Shown: positions 8,848 to 17,955, counted from the stretch's first letter. The stretch is 64,000 nt of DNA from Teichococcus aerophilus (GCF_014490485.1 NZ_JACTVA010000020.1:1-64000); one strand, 5' to 3'. Numbers and translations are program-made. The notes: generated from the sequence alone by a model not told the origin.

Positions 8848-9094
8848 GAAGGCCGGGGAAAGAATTCCCCGGACCCCATCTTTTTTTCTGCGAGTTTGGC
8901 GAAGCGCTTCAGGACTAGGAGCGGGCGCTGCTTGATGATTTTAATAATGGGCCACGCGGCTGAGCCCTCAGTCGCCGGAGGTCTAGGACCTCCGGCGCAC
9001 CCAGCCGTGTCTCAGGCGCGACTCATCAATAGCCACGCCCGAAAAACTCGAAAAAAGAAAAGATGGGGTCCGGGGAATTCCTTCCCCGGCCTTC
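8848..9094 (+). repeat. Family A repeat, standard copy (A2, forward)
   Basis: A 247-bp element between convergent genes, with its right end 15 bases from the stop codon of the enoyl-CoA hydratase gene. Both terminal hairpins with inward T-tracts and the central CGCCGGAGGTC/GACCTCCGGCG palindrome are intact. The 180 bp before it (8669-8847) contain no gene. Confidence 0.85.
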
Positions 9095-9108
9095 CCCTTC
9101 CCCTACCC

Positions 9109-9900
9109 CTACCCTTTAAACACTGGCTTACGTTTCTCCGCGAAAGCGCGCTGGGCTTCCTTGGTGTCGTCCAGCCCGGCCAGGGCCACGGTCTGGGTTT
9201 GCTCGTAGCGGTAGCCGTCGCGCAGCGGCATTTCTTCGGTCAGGCCGAAGGAGCGTTTGGCGGCCTGAACGGCGGAGGGGCTTTTTGCCGCGATTTCGTG
9301 CGCGATGCCGAGTGCGGTGGGCAGCAGGTCGTCCGGCTTCACGCAGGCGGAGGCGGCGTTCATCCGCAGCAGCTCCGGCCCGCTGATGCGCCGGGCGGTG
9401 TAGATCATCAGCCGGGCGTCGGACTGGCTGAAGGCGCGCATGATGTGACGCACGCCGCCGGCGAGGCCGACATCGACCTCGGTCATGGCCAGGAAGGCGG
9501 TGTCGGACACGACCAGGATGTCGCAGCACAGGGCCAGGACGCAGCCGGCGCCGATGGCGGCGCCGTTGACGGCGGCGATGACCGGCTTGCCGCATTCCAT
9601 GACGGCGTCGAAGGCGGCGCGCACGGTGCGGTTGTGGCGCGGGTAGGCGCCGGCTTCACCGGCCAGGTTGGGGCGCTCGCGCAGGTCGGCGCCGGCGGAG
9701 AAGGCGCGGCCATCGCCGGTCAGCACCACGGCGCGCACTTCGGGCAGGTCATGCAACAGGTCGAACAACCGGATCAGTTCCTCGCGGAACAGCCGGTCCT
9801 GCGCGTTCACCGGGGGGGCGTGCATGGTCACGGTGGCGACGTGGTCCTGCAGCGTCACGCGGAAACGTTGCAGGTCCTGCAAGGCGGGAAGGGTTGCCAT
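9109..9900 (-). CDS. Enoyl-CoA hydratase/isomerase family protein
   Basis: Crotonase-fold enzyme of 263 residues, the normal length. It contains VVLTGDGRAFSAGADLRERPN, the oxyanion-hole loop, then KPVIAAVNGAAIGAGCVLALCCDILVVSDTAFLAMTEVDVGLAGG, where the Glu of MTEVDVGL is in the position of a catalytic glutamate. This is consistent with hydration of a 2-enoyl-CoA, although crotonases catalyse many related reactions. It is the last gene of a four-gene minus-strand run, three bases after the CMD gene, so the substrate is probably a CoA thioester made by the CaiB-type transferase upstream. Confidence 0.87.
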   Translation of the reverse strand: MATLPALQDLQRFRVTLQDHVATVTMHAPPVNAQDRLFREELIRLFDLLHDLPEVRAVVLTGDGRAFSAGADLRERPNLAGEAGAYPRHNRTVRAAFDAVMECGKPVIAAVNGAAIGAGCVLALCCDILVVSDTAFLAMTEVDVGLAGGVRHIMRAFSQSDARLMIYTARRISGPELLRMNAASACVKPDDLLPTALGIAHEIAAKSPSAVQAAKRSFGLTEEMPLRDGYRYEQTQTVALAGLDDTKEAQRAFAEKRKPVFKG

Positions 9901-9903
9901 GGC

Positions 9904-10509
9904 TCAGCCGGCCACCTGGGTGGTGCGGGCGGGCGGCAGGGGCGCCAGGCCGTCCTCCACGTCGCGCAGCGGCTCGGCTACGCCATCCGGCAGCGGGATC
10001 TCGTGCGCGTTCAGCGTCATGGAGACCATGGTGTAGTAGCCGATCACCGCCGTCAGCTCGACCACGCCGCGCGCGCCCCAGCGTTGCTCGACGGCACGGT
10101 AGAGCGGCAGGGGTACGCGGCCGGTTTCCTGCAGCGCCCTGGCGAATTCGTAGATCTCGGCATCCTCCGGTGCATCCAGCTGCGGCGGCTGGCCGGTGCG
10201 GATGGCCTCGATGGCGTCGGCGGGCAGGCCGGCCTCGGCGGCGGCGCGGGCATGCACCCACCATTCGATCTGGCTGCCCCAGCGGCGGCCGGTGACGATG
10301 ATGGCCAGCTCGTTCAACCGCTTGGGCAACACCGTGTCGAAGCGCAGGATCTCGCCCAGGCTGGACCAGCGCGCGGCGAGTTCGGGGCTGTGGATGACAG
10401 CGCGCAGCGGGCCGATCATGGCGCCACGCGGGCCGGCGAGGACGGCATCGTGCACGCGGCGCTGTTCGGGTGACATCTCATCCGGGCTCGGCAGCGGGAT
10501 GCGGGCCAT
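9904..10509 (-). CDS. Carboxymuconolactone decarboxylase-family protein
   Basis: Alpha-helical CMD-fold protein of 201 residues. The core VLPKRLNELAIIVTGRRWGSQIEWWVHARAA carries Glu and His but lacks the CxxC of AhpD-type peroxidases. It therefore resembles the CMD-like proteins often found with acyl-CoA and aromatic-acid genes rather than an alkylhydroperoxidase. The start at MARIPLP (10509) is chosen because GAAAGGAC lies at the right distance before it; an ATG 15 bases upstream is possible. It is third in the GST-CoA transferase-CMD-hydratase operon. The reaction is unknown. Confidence 0.78.
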   Translation of the reverse strand: MARIPLPSPDEMSPEQRRVHDAVLAGPRGAMIGPLRAVIHSPELAARWSSLGEILRFDTVLPKRLNELAIIVTGRRWGSQIEWWVHARAAAEAGLPADAIEAIRTGQPPQLDAPEDAEIYEFARALQETGRVPLPLYRAVEQRWGARGVVELTAVIGYYTMVSMTLNAHEIPLPDGVAEPLRDVEDGLAPLPPARTTQVAG

Positions 10510-10533
10510 GGCGGGTCCTTTCATATCCGGCGT

Positions 10534-11772
10534 TCAGACGACGCCACGTTCGGCGAGGCTGGCGCGCGCGGTGGCATCGATGCCCAGCGCCTCCAGGATC
10601 TCGTCGGTATGCTGGCCCAGGGTGGGCGGCGCGCGGTCGTAGCGCAGCGGTGACTCGGCGAAGCGCAGCGGGCTGACCACCTGCGGCACGGTGCCGGCCA
10701 GCGGGTGCGGCAGGTGGCGCAGCATCTCCCGGTGGCGGATCTGCGGGTCATCGAAGACCTGTGGCACGGTGTTGATGGGCGCGCAGGGCACGCCGGCCGC
10801 ATCCAGCCGCGCGATCAGCTCGGCCTGGGTGAGACGGCCGAACGCCTCGTGCAGCAGCGGCGTCAGCTCCGCATTGTTGCGGACACGGCCGGCATTGGCG
10901 GCGAAGCGCGGATCGGTGCCCCAGCCGGGCTGGCCGATGGCCTCACACAGCTTGCGGAACTGGCCGTCATTGCCCACCGCCAGCACCAGGTAGCCATCGG
11001 CACAGGGGAACACGTCCTGCGGCTGGATGTTGGGGTGGCGGTTGCCGCCACGCTGCGGCGTCTTGCCGCCGACCAGCCAGTTCATCGCCTGGTTGGCCAG
11101 GAACGCGGCGCCGACATCCAGCATGGCGAGGTCGATCGTCTCGCCCTGCCCCGTCTCCGCCCGCCGCGCCAGGGCGGCCAGCACGGCGACGGCGGCGTAC
11201 ATGCCGGTCATCAGGTCGATGATCGGCACGCCGACCTTCTGCGGGCCGGCGCCGGGCATGCCGTCGCGCTCGCCGGTCACGCTCATCAGCCCGCCCATGG
11301 CCTGGATGGCGAAGTCGTAGGCCGCCTGGTCCCGCCGCGGCCCGTCCTGGCCGAAGCCGGTGACGGAGCAGTAGATCAGCTTTGGGTGCGCGGCGCGCAG
11401 GGTGGCGGCATCCAGCCCGTACTTGGCCAGCGCGCCGGCCTTGAAGTTCTCGATGACAATGTCGGATTCGGCGGCGAGCCGGCGCAGCACCGCCTGGCCC
11501 TCCGGCTGCGCCATGTCGATGGTCAGCGACCGCTTGCCGCGATTGACCGAGAGGAAGTAGCCGGCCTCCTTCGTCGGGTTGCCGTCCCGGTCCTGCAGGA
11601 AGGGCGGGCCCCAGCCGCGGGTGTCATCGCCGGCGCCCGGGCGCTCCACCTTGATCACGTCGGCGCCCATGTCGGCCATGATCTGCGTGGCCCAGGGCGC
11701 GGCCATGATGCGGCTGAGGTCCAGCACCCGCACATGGCTCAGCGGGCCGCTGCGGGGCGCGTCCTCAGCCAT
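10534..11772 (-). CDS. CaiB/BaiF (class III) CoA-transferase
   Basis: Class III CoA-transferase of 412 residues that moves CoA between carboxylic acids through an aspartyl-CoA intermediate. Family marks are VRVLDLSRIMAAPWATQIMADMGADVIKVE at the N terminus, RGKRSLTIDM, NFKAGALAKYGLD, and IIDLMTGMYAAVAVLAAL, whose Asp is the expected catalytic residue. The C-terminal half has GYLVLAVGNDGQF and the lid segment AGVPCAPINTVPQVFDDPQI. The start at 11772 overlaps the GST stop by 8 bases. The frame opens further upstream but that part lies wholly within the GST gene. Substrate unknown; the neighbours suggest organic-acid catabolism. Confidence 0.9.
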   Translation of the reverse strand: MAEDAPRSGPLSHVRVLDLSRIMAAPWATQIMADMGADVIKVERPGAGDDTRGWGPPFLQDRDGNPTKEAGYFLSVNRGKRSLTIDMAQPEGQAVLRRLAAESDIVIENFKAGALAKYGLDAATLRAAHPKLIYCSVTGFGQDGPRRDQAAYDFAIQAMGGLMSVTGERDGMPGAGPQKVGVPIIDLMTGMYAAVAVLAALARRAETGQGETIDLAMLDVGAAFLANQAMNWLVGGKTPQRGGNRHPNIQPQDVFPCADGYLVLAVGNDGQFRKLCEAIGQPGWGTDPRFAANAGRVRNNAELTPLLHEAFGRLTQAELIARLDAAGVPCAPINTVPQVFDDPQIRHREMLRHLPHPLAGTVPQVVSPLRFAESPLRYDRAPPTLGQHTDEILEALGIDATARASLAERGVV

Positions 11773-12376
11773 CGACCGCTTCCGTCGCCTGGAAGGACGG
11801 GCGGGCCCGGATGGCCGCGTGCCAGGCCGCCAGCTTCGGGTGCCCCGCCCGCCAATCCAGGTCCGCGAAGCGGAAATCGAGATAGGACAGCGCGCAGCCG
11901 AGCGTGACGTGGCCAATGTTGAACGGCGCGGCGTCCAGCGCCGAAGTCTCGCTTTCCAGCCGATCCAGCGTCTTGCCGGTCTTCACGGCGAAGGCGTCCA
12001 TCCAGGCCTGGGTCTGCCGCTCCACCGGCTTCTCCCGCTCGTTGCGCCACAGGATCAGCGCATCGAGGAAGCCATTGCCGAGGGACTGCCAGGTCAGCGC
12101 CTGCCACCGTGCAGCACCCGCCGCCGGGAACAGCCGGCCGCCTGCCAGATGATCCAGATACTCGCAGATGGTCAGCGAGTCGTAGAGGACGGTGCCGTCC
12201 TCCAGCACCAGCGTGGGGATCTTGCTGAGCGGGTTGTCTTCCAGCAGTGCCGCGTTCGGCGTGTTCATCGCCGCGACGGTGCGGATGGTGGTAATGCGAT
12301 CCGCCAGGCCCAGCTCCTGCGCCGCTACCATCACCTTACGCACGAACGGCGAGCGGGGAGACCAGTGCAGCTTCAT
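11765..12376 (-). CDS. Glutathione S-transferase family protein
   Basis: GST-fold protein of about 203 residues. The thioredoxin-like N-terminal domain has SPRSPFVRKVMVAAQELGL, where the serine probably activates glutathione. NPLSKIPTLVLEDGTVLYDSLTICEYLD is the glutathione-binding cis-proline and SN-type loop. The C-terminal helical domain ends with GHPKLAAWHAAIRARPSFQAT. The ATG at 12376 is preferred; a GTG at 12391 is an alternative. First gene of the acyl-CoA operon. It may detoxify an electrophilic intermediate, but that is inference. Confidence 0.85.
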   Translation of the reverse strand: MKLHWSPRSPFVRKVMVAAQELGLADRITTIRTVAAMNTPNAALLEDNPLSKIPTLVLEDGTVLYDSLTICEYLDHLAGGRLFPAAGAARWQALTWQSLGNGFLDALILWRNEREKPVERQTQAWMDAFAVKTGKTLDRLESETSALDAAPFNIGHVTLGCALSYLDFRFADLDWRAGHPKLAAWHAAIRARPSFQATEAVDG

Positions 12377-12550
12377 GGCCGGGAGCGCCACTTCGTGGCA
12401 GCGGGACGGTGCATTGGCATGGCGGTGTCTCCCCGGATGGCCACGCCCTGCGGCACGGCGTCCAATATTCTTTAGGTCAGCTTTATGTCCTTTTAAAAGG
12501 GGTGGTGTGGTGGCGTCAAGCGGCGGGTCTGGGTGTGGCTGGACAGGGGA

Positions 12551-12794
12551 GAAGGCCGGGGAAGGAATTCCCCGGTCCCCTTCTTTTACTTTTTCGAGTT
12601 TTCAGGCGGGGCTGTTGATAGGTCGGCCTACGAGACGGCTGAGCGCGCCGGAGGCCTGAGACCTTTGGCGACTGAGGGTTCAGCCCGCGTGGCCCATCAT
12701 CGAAATGATCGAAAGGCGCCCGCTCTCAGTCTGAAGCGCTTCGCCAAACTCGCAGAAAAAAAAAGGGGTCCGGGGAAGCCTTTCCCCGGCCTTC
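12551..12794 (-). repeat. Family A repeat, standard copy (A3, reverse)
   Basis: A 244-bp element in reverse orientation: on the plus strand the left arm leads into TTCGAGTTTTCAGGCGGGGCTG and the right arm into the GAAGCGCTTCGCC text. It lies 20 bases downstream of the GntR gene stop on the minus strand. The right hairpin is altered (GGGGAAGCCTTTCCCC), a change that keeps partial pairing. The stretch 12392-12550 before it holds no gene. Confidence 0.83.
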
Positions 12795-12813
12795 CCTTCC
12801 CCTGCCAAGGACC

Positions 12814-13590
12814 TCAGGCCAGGCTATCCGTCGATAGCTTGATATCGATCCGCACCACGTCCCCACGATAGATGCCATCCGCGATCAGGATCAGCGTGCC
12901 GCTGGCATCGGCGGCGGCGCGGCGCACATAGGCCACGGGTGCGTTCAGCGGCATCTTCAGTTGCTCCGCCACTTCCACGTCGGCGGAGCCGATGGTCAGC
13001 ACCTGCCGCGCGTCGGCGATGGTGACGCCGGGCAGGCTGGCGGCCAGGTTGAGCGCGGTGCGGGTACGCAGGTCGTGCGCCTTCACCTTGGGCCACAGAC
13101 GCTCATCCAGATACACGTCGGCCAGCAGGAAGGGCTGGCCATCGCGCCAGTGCCGGCGCCGCAGGTGGCGGTAGGAGGGTGCGGCACCGCCCAGCTCGGC
13201 CGGCAGGTTCGGCGGGGTCGCGCCGCCCTGGCTGCTGAGGATCTCGATCTCCGCCCCTTCGCGGGACCGCAACAGGCCGGACCAATCGGTCTGCACCTCG
13301 CACCACAGCGGGTTGCGGGTCTGGCCGCGGACGAAGGTGCCCTTGGCGCGGAAGCGCTCGATCAGCCCCTCCGCTTCCAGCTGGCCGAGGGACTGGCGGA
13401 TGGTGGCGCGCGCCACGCCGCATTCGGCCGCCAGTTCCTCCACCGTCGGGATCTGCGCGCCCAGCTTCCAGGCGCCGGAATTCACCCGGCTGCGGAACAG
13501 CGTCGCCAGCTGCAGGTAGCGCGGCACGGCGCTGCGGTTGAGATCGACCGCGCCCTTCGGGGTCCGCGCGGCAGGGGACGACTTCATCAT
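12814..13590 (-). CDS. GntR-family regulator with UTRA (HutC-type) ligand domain
   Basis: HutC-subfamily regulator of 258 residues. The winged helix spans about residues 20-85 and includes YLQLATLFRSRVNSGAWKLG, TVEELAAECGVARATIRQSLGQLEAEGLIERFRAKGTFV. A UTRA domain follows from about residue 100 to the end (YRHLRRRHWRDGQPFLLADVYLDERLWP; PVAYVRRAAADASGTLILIADGIYRGDVVRIDI). The start at MMKSSP (13590) follows AAAGAGA at good spacing. It is divergent from a Bug-type binding-protein gene 123 bp away, so it probably controls uptake of the ligand that protein binds. A GCCTTAAGGC palindrome in the gap is a possible site. Confidence 0.88.
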   Translation of the reverse strand: MMKSSPAARTPKGAVDLNRSAVPRYLQLATLFRSRVNSGAWKLGAQIPTVEELAAECGVARATIRQSLGQLEAEGLIERFRAKGTFVRGQTRNPLWCEVQTDWSGLLRSREGAEIEILSSQGGATPPNLPAELGGAAPSYRHLRRRHWRDGQPFLLADVYLDERLWPKVKAHDLRTRTALNLAASLPGVTIADARQVLTIGSADVEVAEQLKMPLNAPVAYVRRAAADASGTLILIADGIYRGDVVRIDIKLSTDSLA

Positions 13591-13682
13591 GCTGTCTCTT
13601 TGCGGCAAGCGGCCGGGCCCGCCAAGCCTTGCCATCGGCCGGGCACACCCCGCACTATAAAGCCCAAAAGATCAATTCTACG

Positions 13683-13692
13683 GCCTTAAGGC
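13683..13692. promoter_or_regulatory. GCCTTAAGGC palindrome in the gntR/Bug divergent gap
   Basis: Perfect 10-bp palindrome just before the GGAGGA ribosome site of the Bug gene. A TATAAA box lies about 25 bases upstream at 13656-13661. Position suits a GntR operator, but the match to known HutC sites is weak. Confidence 0.3.
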
Positions 13693-13713
13693 TGATATGG
13701 AGGACATCGGACC

Positions 13714-14691
13714 ATGACACCACCCCCGACCAGACGGGCCATCATCGGCGCCAGCCTGGCCCTGCCGGCCCTGCTCGCCCGCCCAGCCCGCGCCCAGGGC
13801 GGCCGCCCGGCACGGATGATCGTGCCCTACCCGCCCGGCGGCATCACCGATCTCGTCGCCCGCCGCGTCGCGGATGCGTTGGCGACCCTGCAAGGCCGAC
13901 CTTTCGTGGTGGAAAACCGCCCCGGCGCCAGCGGTAACCTGGCGGCGGAAGTGGCCGCGCGCGCGGCGCCGGATGGCAACACCCTCTACATGGGCTTCGC
14001 CGGCACCCATGCGATGAATGTCAGCCTGTTCCCCAAGCTGGGCTACGACCCAGTGAAGGACTTCACGCCGATTTCCCTGCTGATCGAATCGCCACTGGCG
14101 CTGACCGTGCATCCCTCCCTGCCCGTCCGCTCCCTGGCCGAGCTGACGGCCTACGCCAAGGCGCATCCGGACGCGTTGGCCTTCGGCTCCTCCGGCAATG
14201 GCGGCGCATCGCACCGGGCGCTGGAACTCTACAAGGCGGCGGCGGGGGTGCAGATCCTGCACGTGCCGTATCGCGGCGCCGCGCAATCCAACACGGACCT
14301 GCTGGGCGGCAAGATCCAGGGCATGTTCGATACGCTGATCACCGCCATGCCCAACATCACTGGCGGCACCGTGCGCGTCCTGGCCGTGACCGGCCGCGGC
14401 CGCGCCGCCCTGCTGCCAGACACACCCTCCATGGCCGAAGCCGGGTTGCCCGGCTACCTCTTCGTCACCTGGCTGGGCCTGCTGGCGCCCGCCGGCCTGC
14501 CCGACGCGCAGCGGGACCGCCTCAACGCCGAACTCCACCAGATCCTCGCCGATCCCGCCATGGCACGCTGGTGCGCCGAGAACGGCCTGGAACCCCGCCC
14601 CGGCACGCCACAGGACTTCGCCACCTACATGACAGACGAAACCACTCGCTTCGCCCAATTCGTGCGCGAGACAGGCATGCGGATCGAATAA
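13714..14691 (+). CDS. Bug/TctC-type periplasmic substrate-binding protein
   Basis: Extracytoplasmic binding protein of 325 residues from the Bug (TTT transporter TctC) family, which bind carboxylates such as citrate, nicotinate or terephthalate. A twin-arginine-like signal (RRAIIGASLALPALLARPARAQ) ends near residue 28. Typical motifs follow: IVPYPPGGITDLVAR, VENRPGASGNLAAE, DGNTLYMGF, FGSSGNGGASH and LHVPYRGAAQSNTDLLGGKI. No tctA or tctB membrane genes are nearby, so it is an orphan binding protein, as is common in Acetobacteraceae and Burkholderiales. Divergent GntR/UTRA regulator upstream. Confidence 0.9.
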   Translation: MTPPPTRRAIIGASLALPALLARPARAQGGRPARMIVPYPPGGITDLVARRVADALATLQGRPFVVENRPGASGNLAAEVAARAAPDGNTLYMGFAGTHAMNVSLFPKLGYDPVKDFTPISLLIESPLALTVHPSLPVRSLAELTAYAKAHPDALAFGSSGNGGASHRALELYKAAAGVQILHVPYRGAAQSNTDLLGGKIQGMFDTLITAMPNITGGTVRVLAVTGRGRAALLPDTPSMAEAGLPGYLFVTWLGLLAPAGLPDAQRDRLNAELHQILADPAMARWCAENGLEPRPGTPQDFATYMTDETTRFAQFVRETGMRIE

Positions 14692-14848
14692 CGCCACCAC
14701 GCCGGGACGGGACCCGCAACGCACGATGGAGAGGTGGTCTTACCTCTTTCGTCGTTCCTTCTAGATTGGCGCAGACAATGTGGAATGATCCTTCCGGACC
14801 CGTCGTGCTGAGAAATCCTTGATATTCTCGAAGGCGAAGAGAAGCGGT

Positions 14849-15095
14849 AAAGGCCGGGGAAAGAATTCCCCGGACCCCTTCTTTTCCTTTTTCGAGTTTT
14901 CCGGGCGGGGCTGTTGAGGGGTTTGCCCGGAAAGACGGCTGGGTGCGCCGGAGGTCCGAGACCTCCGGCGACTGACGGTTCAGCCCGCGCGGCCTATTTT
15001 AAAATCATCAAGCAGCGCCCGATCTCAGCGCAGAAGCGCTTCGCCAAACTCGCAGAAAAAAAGAAGGGGTCCGGGGAATTCTTTCCCCGGCCTTC
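14849..15095 (-). repeat. Family A repeat, standard copy (A4, reverse)
   Basis: A 247-bp element between two convergent Bug genes, in reverse orientation. Both terminal hairpins, inward T-tracts and the central GCGCCGGAGGTC/GACCTCCGGCG palindrome are present. The internal ATTTTAAAAT stretch seen in most copies is clear here near 14997. Confidence 0.85.
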
Positions 15096-15148
15096 CTCCG
15101 CCTCTTCATCAGGCGTGCACGCCCGAAGTTCCAGATAAATCGTCAATC

Positions 15149-16123
15149 TTATTCGATGGTGATCTTCGCCTCGCGGATCAGCGCGGCCCACTTCTCCGAT
15201 TCCCGTTTCAGCATGGCGGAGAAGGTGGCGGCATCGGAGCCGACGATGCGGACGCCGAGGTCGGTCAAGCGCTTGCGCGCTTCGCTTTCGGCCAGGGCGG
15301 CGAGGATGCCGGTTTGCAGGCGGGCGATCCGGTCGGCCGGTGTGGCGGCGGGGGCGATGACGCCGTACCAGTTTTCCACATCGACGCCGCGGATGCCGGC
15401 TTCGTCCACGGTCGGCAGGTCTGGGAGGACGGCGGAGCGTTCGGCGCTGCCGACGGCCAGGGCCTTGATGCCGCCGTCCCGGGCCGGGCCGACCATGGCT
15501 GGCAGGTCGGCGAACATCAGGTCGACCCGCCCGGCCATCAGGTCGGTGATGGCGGGGGCAACGCCGCGATAGGGCACGTGGATCAGTTCCATGCCGGAGC
15601 GGAGCGCCAGGGAGGCCATGGCGAGATGCGGGGAAGTGCCGTTACCGGAGGATGCGTAGGTCAGTGTGCCCGGCTTGGCCTTCGCCTTCGCCACCACCTC
15701 GGCCAGGCTGCTGGCGCCCAGCTTGTTGCTGCAGGCCAGGAGTTGCGGCACGCCCACCACCTGTGCCACCGGCGCCAGGTCGCGCGCGACGTTGTAGGGC
15801 ATGTCCGGCAACAGGTGGGGCGAGACAGTCATGCTGCCAACGCCGACGAGGCCGATCGTGTAGCCATCCGCCGTGGCCTTGGCCACCGCGTCGGTGCCGA
15901 TGACGCCGCCGGCACCGGAGCGGTTCTCGACGATGGTGTTTTGGCCGAGATGCTTGTCCAGCGCACTGGCGAGGATGCGGCCGATCGGGTCGGCCGAGCC
16001 GCCGGGCGGGAACGGGATGATCAGCCGCACCGGACGGTTGGGGAAGGCGTCGGCGGCGCTTGCGCCACGGGCGGCGGCCAGCCCGGCGAGGCCGGCAAGA
16101 ATCATCACGTCGCGTCGCAGCAT
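15149..16123 (-). CDS. Bug/TctC-type periplasmic substrate-binding protein (second copy)
   Basis: Second Bug-family binding protein, 324 residues, with signal peptide to about residue 24 (ILAGLAGLAAARGASAADA). Ligand-loop motifs are LIIPFPPGGSADPIGRIL, VENRSGAGGVIGTDAVAKA, TYASSGNGTSPHLA and IHVPYRGVAPAITDLMAGRVDLMF. The start follows a GGAGAC site. It is convergent with the first Bug gene and clearly diverged from it, so it probably binds a different carboxylate. It is divergent from a flavin reductase. No membrane partners are encoded nearby. Confidence 0.9.
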   Translation of the reverse strand: MLRRDVMILAGLAGLAAARGASAADAFPNRPVRLIIPFPPGGSADPIGRILASALDKHLGQNTIVENRSGAGGVIGTDAVAKATADGYTIGLVGVGSMTVSPHLLPDMPYNVARDLAPVAQVVGVPQLLACSNKLGASSLAEVVAKAKAKPGTLTYASSGNGTSPHLAMASLALRSGMELIHVPYRGVAPAITDLMAGRVDLMFADLPAMVGPARDGGIKALAVGSAERSAVLPDLPTVDEAGIRGVDVENWYGVIAPAATPADRIARLQTGILAALAESEARKRLTDLGVRIVGSDAATFSAMLKRESEKWAALIREAKITIE

Positions 16124-16198
16124 GGCCTTGTCTCCTCATCGCCGGATCGGGAGGGCGCCGGCGTTTGCGCGGAGCCTGCTCGACGCGGGGCCTAAAAG

Positions 16199-16214
16199 TC
16201 AATAAGCTGATTGA
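16199..16214. promoter_or_regulatory. TCAAT-N6-ATTGA inverted repeat in a divergent gap
   Basis: A 5-6-5 inverted repeat in the AT-richer centre of the 130-bp gap between the second Bug gene and the flavin reductase gene. Position suits a regulator site for either gene, but the arms are short and no cognate regulator adjoins. Confidence 0.25.
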
Positions 16215-16253
16215 TAAGATGAACGGCCTCCGCAGGCCGCCACGGGGAGGACG

Positions 16254-16910
16254 ATGCCCATGCTGTTCGATTTCGCGACCCTGCCGCGGGACAAGCGCGC
16301 CAAGCTGCTGCTTTCCACCGTCGTGCCGCGCCCGATCGCCTGGGTCACCACCCAGGACGAGGCCGGGCAGTTGAACGCCGCCCCCTTCTCCTTCTTCAAC
16401 CTGCTGTCGACGGAACCGCCGGTGCTCGGGCTCGGCATCGCGCCCCGGGGGGCGGGGCGGAAGGACACGGCGGCCAACATCCGCGCCGGCGGCGAGTTCG
16501 TGGTCAACCTGGTCAGCGCCGCGCTGGCGCAACCAATGAACGTCACCGCCGTGGATTTCGAAGCCGGCACCGATGAGCTGGCGACCGCCGGGCTGCACCC
16601 CGCCGCCTCCGACACCGTGGCGCCACCACGCATCGCCGAGACGCCGGTCGCGCTGGAATGCCGGGTCCTCAGCCTCACCGAGTTACCCAGTGGCAGCCTG
16701 ATCGTGCTGGGCAGCATCCTGGCGCTGCATATCGACCCGGCGCGGCTGCTGGATGCCGAGCGGTGCCACGTGGATACCCCGTCGCTGGACCTGATCGGCC
16801 GCATGCACGGCGCCGGCTGGTACGCCCATACCCGCCCGGCCGGACTGTTCGAGATGCCACGCATCCAGCCCGCCGCCCTGGCGCCGGCACAGACACCAGG
16901 GCCCCGGTAG
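16254..16910 (+). CDS. Flavin reductase-like protein (FMN-binding split barrel)
   Basis: Split-barrel flavoprotein of 218 residues from the flavin-reductase-like family. The core RPIAWVTTQDEAGQLNAAPFSFFNLLSTEPPVLGLGI binds FMN, and NIRAGGEFVVNLVS is also conserved. Members of this branch have been linked to aromatic-acid catabolism, but activity is rarely shown. It is followed 137 bp later by an MBL-fold hydrolase on the same strand, possibly co-transcribed. The start at MPMLFDF follows GGGGAGGA. Confidence 0.85.
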   Translation: MPMLFDFATLPRDKRAKLLLSTVVPRPIAWVTTQDEAGQLNAAPFSFFNLLSTEPPVLGLGIAPRGAGRKDTAANIRAGGEFVVNLVSAALAQPMNVTAVDFEAGTDELATAGLHPAASDTVAPPRIAETPVALECRVLSLTELPSGSLIVLGSILALHIDPARLLDAERCHVDTPSLDLIGRMHGAGWYAHTRPAGLFEMPRIQPAALAPAQTPGPR

Positions 16911-17047
16911 CACCGCCGCCCAGCCACCGCGCATTCCCGCGCGACACGCCGGCGGAACACGGCTATGGACACACCGTTCCGCCCGGTTCTCCCAGCCATT
17001 CATCTCAGCCGCACGGGCCCGGCCCGGGCCAGCCGCAGGATACCCCC

Positions 17048-17935
17048 ATGGCACAATTGCCGCAGACCCAGGTGCCCGGAGTCTACCACCGCCGTGTCGG
17101 CGACATCCTGCTGACGACGCTGGAAGACGGCTTTCAGGACGCGCCGATGGCCAGCGTCGTCAACATCCCCGCCGACGAAGCCGTGGCGATGATGCACGCC
17201 GCCTTCCGCCCCGTGCCGCGCCGCACGCCCGTGCAGTGCTTCCTCATCCGCTCCGCCGGGCGCATCGCCCTGGTCGATACCGGCTACGGCCCGGTCAAGC
17301 CCACCGTGGGCAAGCTGGCCGCCAACCTGGCCGCCGCCGGCATCGCGCCGGAGGAGATCGACACCATCCTGATGACGCATCTGCACCCGGACCATTTCGG
17401 CGGCCTGCGCGACTCTACCGGCCAGGCGGCCTACCCGCACGCCACCCTGCACCTGGCGGCCGAGGAACACGCCTACTGGCACGACGACCGCGCCGCCGCG
17501 GCCGAGCCGGACGCCACGCGCCGCGCCGCCTTCTTCACTCAGGCGCGCCTGGCCCTGGCCGCCTATGCCGGCCGAACCCAAACTTTTAACGGCGTGCAGG
17601 AGGTCTTCCCCGGCGTCACCACCATGCCCCTGCCCGGCCACACGCCCGGCCATACCGGCTACCTGATCGAATCCGCCGGGGAAACGCTGCTCATCTGGGG
17701 CGATATCGTGCACGTACAGGAAATCCAGGTCGCCCGGCCCGAAGCCGGCATGGCCGTGGACGTACAGCCCCTGCAAGCCGAAGACACCCGCCGCGCCATC
17801 CTGGAACGCGCAGCCCGCGAACGGCTCACCGTGGCCGGCATGCACCTGCACTTCCCTGCCATCGCTCACGTCGCGCGCTCCGGCGAAGGCCATGCGCTGG
17901 TGCCGGAAGCGTGGTCCTCGGCGGCTCTCGTTTGA
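17048..17935 (+). CDS. Metallo-beta-lactamase-fold hydrolase
   Basis: MBL-superfamily hydrolase of 295 residues. The dinuclear metal motif appears as MTHLHPDHFGG; further metal ligands are in MPLPGHTPGHTGYLI, LLIWGDIVHV and AGMHLHFPA. The family resembles quorum-quenching lactonases and related small-molecule hydrolases. Substrate not identifiable. The frame is open for 390 bases upstream, but a typical N terminus (MAQLPQTQVPGVYHRRVGD) and an AGGA site support 17048. It is convergent with urtE across a family A repeat. Confidence 0.85.
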   Translation: MAQLPQTQVPGVYHRRVGDILLTTLEDGFQDAPMASVVNIPADEAVAMMHAAFRPVPRRTPVQCFLIRSAGRIALVDTGYGPVKPTVGKLAANLAAAGIAPEEIDTILMTHLHPDHFGGLRDSTGQAAYPHATLHLAAEEHAYWHDDRAAAAEPDATRRAAFFTQARLALAAYAGRTQTFNGVQEVFPGVTTMPLPGHTPGHTGYLIESAGETLLIWGDIVHVQEIQVARPEAGMAVDVQPLQAEDTRRAILERAARERLTVAGMHLHFPAIAHVARSGEGHALVPEAWSSAALV

Positions 17936-17955
17936 GAGGTGTTTGTTCGGTTGGT

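Noticed and set aside
7957-10473. Long plus-strand frame running from the UxaA gene through a repeat into genes on the other strand
   Set aside because: Crosses a complete gene, a family A repeat and two minus-strand genes; not plausible as one protein.
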